Part shown: piece by piece, positions 6,818 through 9,456 of the stretch
Numbering within the stretch: position 1 is the first letter of the stretch
How the letters are laid out: the number at the start of each line of letters is the position of its first letter
NCBI GenBank assembly: GCA_002497895.1
Contig: DAFD01000089.1
Location: 1 to 9,456 of the forward strand
Direction: 5' to 3'
DNA: 9,456 bases
Origin: Euryarchaeota archaeon UBA175
Lineage (GTDB): Archaea > Thermoplasmatota > Poseidoniia > Poseidoniales > Thalassarchaeaceae
The notes under the pieces: model-generated
What the model was told of the DNA's origin: nothing
What the model saw: the letters and a program-made list of their open reading frames with translations, nothing else
Database searches by the model: none
Made by a program: the position numbers and the translations under genes

Positions 6818-6892
6818 ATGGCCGCTTCACTCTCTGCTTGCGCAATCGAAACCTTGACCCATCTCCCAATCCTCGCCGACCCGATAGCATGA
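6818..6892 (+). CDS. Possible 24-codon leader ORF overlapping the gcvH start
   Basis: An ATG at 6818 preceded by GAGGTGG (6809-6815) opens a frame of 24 codons beginning MAASLSACAIE and ending in a TGA at 6890-6892 that overlaps the gcvH ATG (6889) as ATGA. The arrangement would allow translational coupling. The ribosome site is very close to the ATG (2 bases), the peptide resembles nothing I know, and the frame may be chance. Confidence 0.25.
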   Translation: MAASLSACAIETLTHLPILADPIA

Positions 6893-7272
6893 GTGAAGTG
6901 CCCGCCGACCTGAGATACACGGAAGAGCATGAATGGGTTCGAATCGATGGTGATATCGCCATTATCGGAGTCACTGACTTCGCTCAGGATGCACTAACCG
7001 ATGTCGTTTGGGTCGAACTCCCAGAGGTCGGCGCAAGTGTTGCGGCTATGGAATCGTGTGGCAGTGTCGAATCTGTAAAGTCAGTCAGCGAAATTTACGC
7101 TCCGCTCGCTGGTGAAATCACAGAGGCTAACGAGAGTCTCGAAGATGCTCCCGAGCAAATCAATCAGGATCCTTATGGCGAGGGCTGGATATGGAAAATG
7201 ACGATTAGTGACGCTGGCGAATTAGACGCGCTTCTCGACGCAGCCGGGTACAGCGAACTACTCGGTGAGTGA
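6889..7272 (+). CDS. gcvH: Glycine cleavage system H protein
   Basis: The lipoyl carrier of the glycine cleavage system shuttles the aminomethyl group from the P protein (decarboxylase) to the T protein and is re-oxidised by the L protein. The 127-residue product matches the family throughout: VPADLRYTEEHEWVRI at 4-19, IIGVTDFAQDALTDVVWVELPEVG at 25-48, the lipoylation segment GSVESVKSVSEIYAPLAGEI with the modified lysine at K64, and DPYGEGWIWKM near 105-115. The start is set at 6889 because the family begins just before this motif and the frame's upstream TTG (6838) would add 17 residues unlike the family. It overlaps the next gene by 4 bp (GTGA). Other glycine cleavage genes are not in the window. 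No glycine-riboswitch-like structure is evident before it. Confidence 0.96.
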   Translation: MSEVPADLRYTEEHEWVRIDGDIAIIGVTDFAQDALTDVVWVELPEVGASVAAMESCGSVESVKSVSEIYAPLAGEITEANESLEDAPEQINQDPYGEGWIWKMTISDAGELDALLDAAGYSELLGE

Positions 7273-7811
7273 GCCCCGTGGTTGCGGCCCTCCATATCTA
7301 CGTGGATGGGTCGTGCGAAGAGAATCGAAACGTCACCGCTGAAACCCCTGCTGGATGGGGGTTCTGCGTCGTCAGAGGAGACACCGGCTTGGGCAGAGGA
7401 CGTGGTGAAATCATCACCGAGGGTTTTGGGCGCGTAATTACCGAAGATGGTGCGAGCGGATTCATCGGAGCAGAAGTAGGCTCGAACAATACTGCCGAAT
7501 TGAACGCTATCGCTGGAGCTTTGCAATGGCTTCTTGCAAAGGGAGGCGATGATTCGGTTGTCATTCGGGCCGATTCACAATATGCGCTGAATATCGCGCA
7601 AGGCGAATGGCGGGCGAAGAAGAATCGAGCCCTTGCCTCGCGCGTGCGCGCTATGTGGGAGGAGGTATCCCATCTGCGCAAGCTGGATGGAGAGCATGTA
7701 CGCGCTCATCGTGGTCATCGTTGGAACGAGCGTGCCGACCATCTTGCTTTCAGAGCAATGAGTGGCGAGGACCCCCTGCCTCTACAATTCTGGAAACCGG
7801 GTAACAGATAG
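7269..7811 (+). CDS. rnhA: Ribonuclease H, type 1 (RNase HI)
   Basis: Endonuclease that cuts the RNA strand of RNA/DNA hybrids, needing Mg2+ or Mn2+; it removes primers and R-loops. In 180 residues the catalytic carboxylates are in place: D13 in IYVDGS, E77 in NNTAELNAI, D102 in RADSQYAL and D157 in NERADHLA, with the flexible-loop histidine region HRGHRWN at 147-153. A 40-residue segment (about 32-72, rich in Gly, Arg and Glu) is longer than in the E. coli enzyme, and no N-terminal hybrid-binding domain is present. The GTG start at 7269 overlaps the gcvH stop, giving coupled translation; a second GTG at 7278 is possible. Type 1 enzymes occur in some archaea, so this is not unusual in itself. 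Confidence 0.93.
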   Translation: MSPVVAALHIYVDGSCEENRNVTAETPAGWGFCVVRGDTGLGRGRGEIITEGFGRVITEDGASGFIGAEVGSNNTAELNAIAGALQWLLAKGGDDSVVIRADSQYALNIAQGEWRAKKNRALASRVRAMWEEVSHLRKLDGEHVRAHRGHRWNERADHLAFRAMSGEDPLPLQFWKPGNR

Positions 7812-7823
7812 GCTATGAAGCGA

Positions 7824-8249
7824 TTATTCTACGGTAGATTCTGGGTCTGCTAGAGGCCCGCTGGCAAGCATCGCATAAGCTCCTGAAAGTGACGTCAACA
7901 GGCCGATTAGCATCAGCACTAGGCCTGTTGGATCGGGCAAGTAGGGTTGTAATGGATTGCCCGCGACCCAAGCGAGAATAATTGTCGCAATCCCAGCAAA
8001 GAGCACCTTGCGAGATGAGCCGATTGGGTCCTGCCATCGATCGAGCCACGGAATCAAGCCCTTCCGCTTGAAAGTGGCTCGATACCAAGCGACGTACCAA
8101 AAGCCCAATCCGATGAGTCCGATGATGCCGACACTGAAGGATTCTGAATCCCAGGGTCCAGCTGGAGCAACACCCAGAACTGCAGCATCGAGGACTAGCA
8201 AAGAACCAATCACAGCATGGACTGTAAAGTCGGGAGCACCCTCACTCAT
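7824..8249 (-). CDS. Four-TM membrane protein of unknown function
   Basis: No family recognised. From the ATG at 8249 (141 residues) there are four hydrophobic stretches, roughly 9-29, 39-58, 80-98 and 107-129. A basic, tryptophan-rich loop lies between TM2 and TM3 (YRATFKRKGLIPWLDRW), which the positive-inside rule puts in the cytoplasm, so both ends should also be inside. The C-terminus is short and acidic. A GTG at 8267 would add six residues; the ATG at 8249 is favoured because GAGGTG lies just before it, within the hairpin described at 8251-8265. The gene converges on the RNase H gene with a 12-base gap and is divergent from the serine racemase-like gene. Confidence 0.75.
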   Translation of the reverse strand: MSEGAPDFTVHAVIGSLLVLDAAVLGVAPAGPWDSESFSVGIIGLIGLGFWYVAWYRATFKRKGLIPWLDRWQDPIGSSRKVLFAGIATIILAWVAGNPLQPYLPDPTGLVLMLIGLLTSLSGAYAMLASGPLADPESTVE

Positions 8250-8250
8250 C

Positions 8251-8265
8251 GCACCTCGCAGGTGC
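8251..8265 (-). promoter_or_regulatory. Hairpin covering the ribosome site of the four-TM gene
   Basis: Read on the minus strand, GCACCT-GCG-AGGTGC forms a perfect 6-bp stem with a 3-base loop, 1 base before the ATG at 8249. The 3' arm contains the AGGTG Shine-Dalgarno-like sequence, so folding would hide it. It may instead be a DNA dyad serving the divergent promoters. Confidence 0.45.
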
Positions 8266-8312
8266 ACATAGGGCTTGAACGCGCCGCAGCAGTGATGCGC
8301 TCAAGGCGCTTG

Positions 8313-8322
8313 GGAGGGGTGA
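8313..8322 (+). promoter_or_regulatory. Ribosome binding site deciding the start at 8328
   Basis: A purine-rich GGAGGGGTGA-like stretch ends about 5 bases before the ATG at 8328. It supports this start over the in-frame ATG codons upstream at 8217 and 8295, neither of which has such a site. Confidence 0.55.
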
Positions 8323-8327
8323 GACGG

Positions 8328-9275
8328 ATGGCTGCGGTCGACTTTGAGGATGTTCGCGAGGCGGCGGCTCGCATCGATGGAATCGTCGCTTACACTCCTG
8401 TTCTGACATCGCCAGCACTCAACTCGATGGCTGGCCGGCGCCTCTTCTTCAAGTGCGAGAATTTGCAACATGTCGGCGCCTTCAAATTCCGCGGAGCAAG
8501 CAATGCAGTAGCGCTCCTCGGTGAGGAAGCCGAGCGCGGCATCTGCACACATTCGAGTGGGAATCACGCCCAAGCAGTAGCGCTCGCAGCCAAGCAGCGT
8601 GGCGTTTCTGCCTACATCGTGATGCCGGATACTGCCCCCCGCGTCAAGATCGAGGGGGTTCGCAGCCATGGGGCTGAAATCACCTTCTGCGAGCCCACCC
8701 TAGAGGCCCGCGAAAGAACCGCAGCAGCGGTCATGGAAAGGACTGGAGCCGCCTTCGTCCATCCATTCGACGACCCGAGGGTCGTCGCTGGACAGGGCAC
8801 CGCTGCCCTCGAGCTGATCAACGAGGTTGGACCGCTCGATGCAATCATCGCACCCATCGGTGGCGGTGGCCTACTGTCAGGAACCTGCGTCACCACTCGC
8901 GCCCTGCTACCTGAGGCCCGAATTTTCGGGGCTGAGCCAACTGGAGCGGATGATGCGGCGCGCTCGCTCGCCGCGGGTCATCTCATCCCGCAGACCGGCC
9001 CAAACACCATCTGTGACGGTCTGCTGACTTCCCTCTCGGACTTGACATACGGAATTCTGTCCGAGCATCTCGAGGACATCATCACCGTCACGGACGAGGA
9101 AGTTCTCGCCGCGATGTCACTAATCAAAAACCATCTAGACATCGTAGTTGAACCGTCATCAGCAACGGTTCTCGCCGCCGTGCTGAGTCCTGAATTTAGC
9201 GCACTGAGCGGCATCGACAGCCTAGGGCTAATCCTATCTGGAGGAAATGTCGACCCAGAACAATTCCCAAATTGA
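8328..9275 (+). CDS. Serine racemase/threonine dehydratase-like PLP enzyme
   Basis: Fold-type II pyridoxal-phosphate enzyme acting on serine/threonine-type amino acids (dehydration to 2-oxo acid, or racemisation). The 315-residue catalytic domain has no ACT regulatory domain, unlike biosynthetic IlvA. Visible are the PLP lysine K53 in GAFKFRGAS, THSSGNHAQ at 74-82 with S77 in the place of the re-face serine of serine racemase, the phosphate-binding GGGGLLSG at 178-185, and the terminal LSGGNVD. From memory of the human serine racemase sequence, E203, A207 and D209 in AEPTGADD align with its divalent-metal ligands E210, A214 and D216. The ATG at 8328 follows a good GGAGGGGTGA site; the frame's upstream starts (8217, 8295) add unrelated residues. 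It is single-gene and divergent from the four-TM gene. It could also be a hydroxyaspartate ammonia-lyase. Confidence 0.9.
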   Translation: MAAVDFEDVREAAARIDGIVAYTPVLTSPALNSMAGRRLFFKCENLQHVGAFKFRGASNAVALLGEEAERGICTHSSGNHAQAVALAAKQRGVSAYIVMPDTAPRVKIEGVRSHGAEITFCEPTLEARERTAAAVMERTGAAFVHPFDDPRVVAGQGTAALELINEVGPLDAIIAPIGGGGLLSGTCVTTRALLPEARIFGAEPTGADDAARSLAAGHLIPQTGPNTICDGLLTSLSDLTYGILSEHLEDIITVTDEEVLAAMSLIKNHLDIVVEPSSATVLAAVLSPEFSALSGIDSLGLILSGGNVDPEQFPN

Positions 9276-9310
9276 CTGCCTTGATGACTACCGCAACAAC
9301 CCGATTAGAT

Positions 9311-9384
9311 TGGAGCACAAGCCGGGATTTGCACCCGGGTCCACGGATCTGCAATCCGTTGCATAGCTACTCTGCCACTCGTGC
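9311..9384 (-). tRNA. tRNA-Cys (anticodon GCA)
   Basis: A full cloverleaf can be drawn on the minus strand. The acceptor arms GCACGAG and CTTGTGC pair over 7 bp (one G-U); the discriminator is U, as in cysteine tRNAs; and the CCA end is encoded (TGG at 9311-9313 on the plus strand). The anticodon stem ACGGA/TCCGT is perfect with loop TTGCAGA (9348-9354), anticodon GCA at 9350-9352. The T stem CCGGG/CCCGG is perfect, and the D stem is GCA/TGC as in other cysteine tRNAs. There is no intron. G15 and C48 allow the Levitt pair. The T loop reads TGCAAAT, with G at position 55 in place of U, and the D loop GAGTAGCTA has A at 18 in place of G. It converges with the PLP enzyme gene, 35 bases away. Confidence 0.93.
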
Positions 9385-9392
9385 GACAGACG

Positions 9393-9409
9393 CCCGACCC
9401 CCGACCCCC
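9393..9409. repeat. Tandem CCCGACC repeat upstream of the tRNA
   Basis: CCCGACC occurs twice head-to-tail (9393-9399, 9400-9406) followed by CCC, 9 bases beyond the tRNA 5' end. On the tRNA strand this is a G-rich run. It lies where the tRNA promoter should be, with no clear TATA element visible, so its role is unknown. Confidence 0.4.
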
Positions 9410-9456
9410 TCTTGAAGAATCTTCTCAGTGATGATGAGTGTCAGCGCCGAACCTCC

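Noticed and set aside
6811..6888. Glycine riboswitch upstream of gcvH
   Set aside because: The interval is only 78 bases and shows no tandem aptamer-like pairing; glycine riboswitches are also mainly bacterial.
9311..9384. tRNA pseudogene because of the odd D and T loops
   Set aside because: All four stems pair well, the discriminator base, anticodon loop and CCA end are right, and the two odd bases belong to the same tertiary pair, which does not look like decay.
9431..9456. Start of a plus-strand gene (ATGATGAGTGTCAGC...) at the right edge
   Set aside because: Only eight codons are visible before the window ends, with no clear ribosome site, so it cannot be told from chance.
1..9456. CRISPR array, insertion sequence or prophage remnant
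   Set aside because: No regularly spaced repeats, transposase or integrase frames, or long terminal repeats were found; the DNA methyltransferase is the only gene of a type often carried by mobile DNA.

Overview
The window looks like a chromosomal segment of a marine planktonic euryarchaeon, most likely Marine Group II (Poseidoniales) or a relative in Thermoplasmatota. The strongest clue is a clear archaeal-type 4-phosphopantoate--beta-alanine ligase, an enzyme of the archaeal route to coenzyme A. A THEP1-type NTPase, closely packed short operons and acidic proteins fit this. The lineage is inferred from gene content; no rRNA is present. No CRISPR array, insertion sequence or integrase was seen.

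Layout. Positions 2-1564 (+) hold the 3' part of nadC (NAD synthesis) followed directly by the 4-phosphopantoate--beta-alanine ligase gene (CoA synthesis), a small cofactor operon. Converging on it with a 9-base gap is a minus-strand isocitrate/isopropylmalate dehydrogenase-family gene (1574-2764). A divergent promoter region with a perfect 9-bp inverted repeat separates that gene from a plus-strand pair (2909-5568): an unrecognised coiled-coil/acidic-linker protein and an Eco57I-like N6-adenine DNA methyltransferase. A 211-bp intergenic stretch (5569-5779) follows, rich in dyad symmetry. Then come a THEP1-family NTPase, a two-TM protein, gcvH and a type 1 RNase H gene (5780-7811, +), with gcvH and the RNase H gene overlapping by 4 bp. 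A minus-strand four-TM protein (7824-8249) is divergent from a PLP-dependent serine racemase/threonine dehydratase-like gene (8328-9275, +). The window closes with a minus-strand tRNA-Cys(GCA) that has a genome-encoded CCA end and an unusual elbow (A18 and G55).

Most of the window is housekeeping metabolism: NAD, CoA, one-carbon/glycine, amino acids and RNA/DNA hybrid removal. The part most likely to hold something undescribed is the pair at 2909-5568, a methyltransferase without a recognisable nuclease next to a small protein with a possible winged-helix end. It could be an orphan epigenetic modifier or part of a modification/defence system; the sequence alone does not decide.
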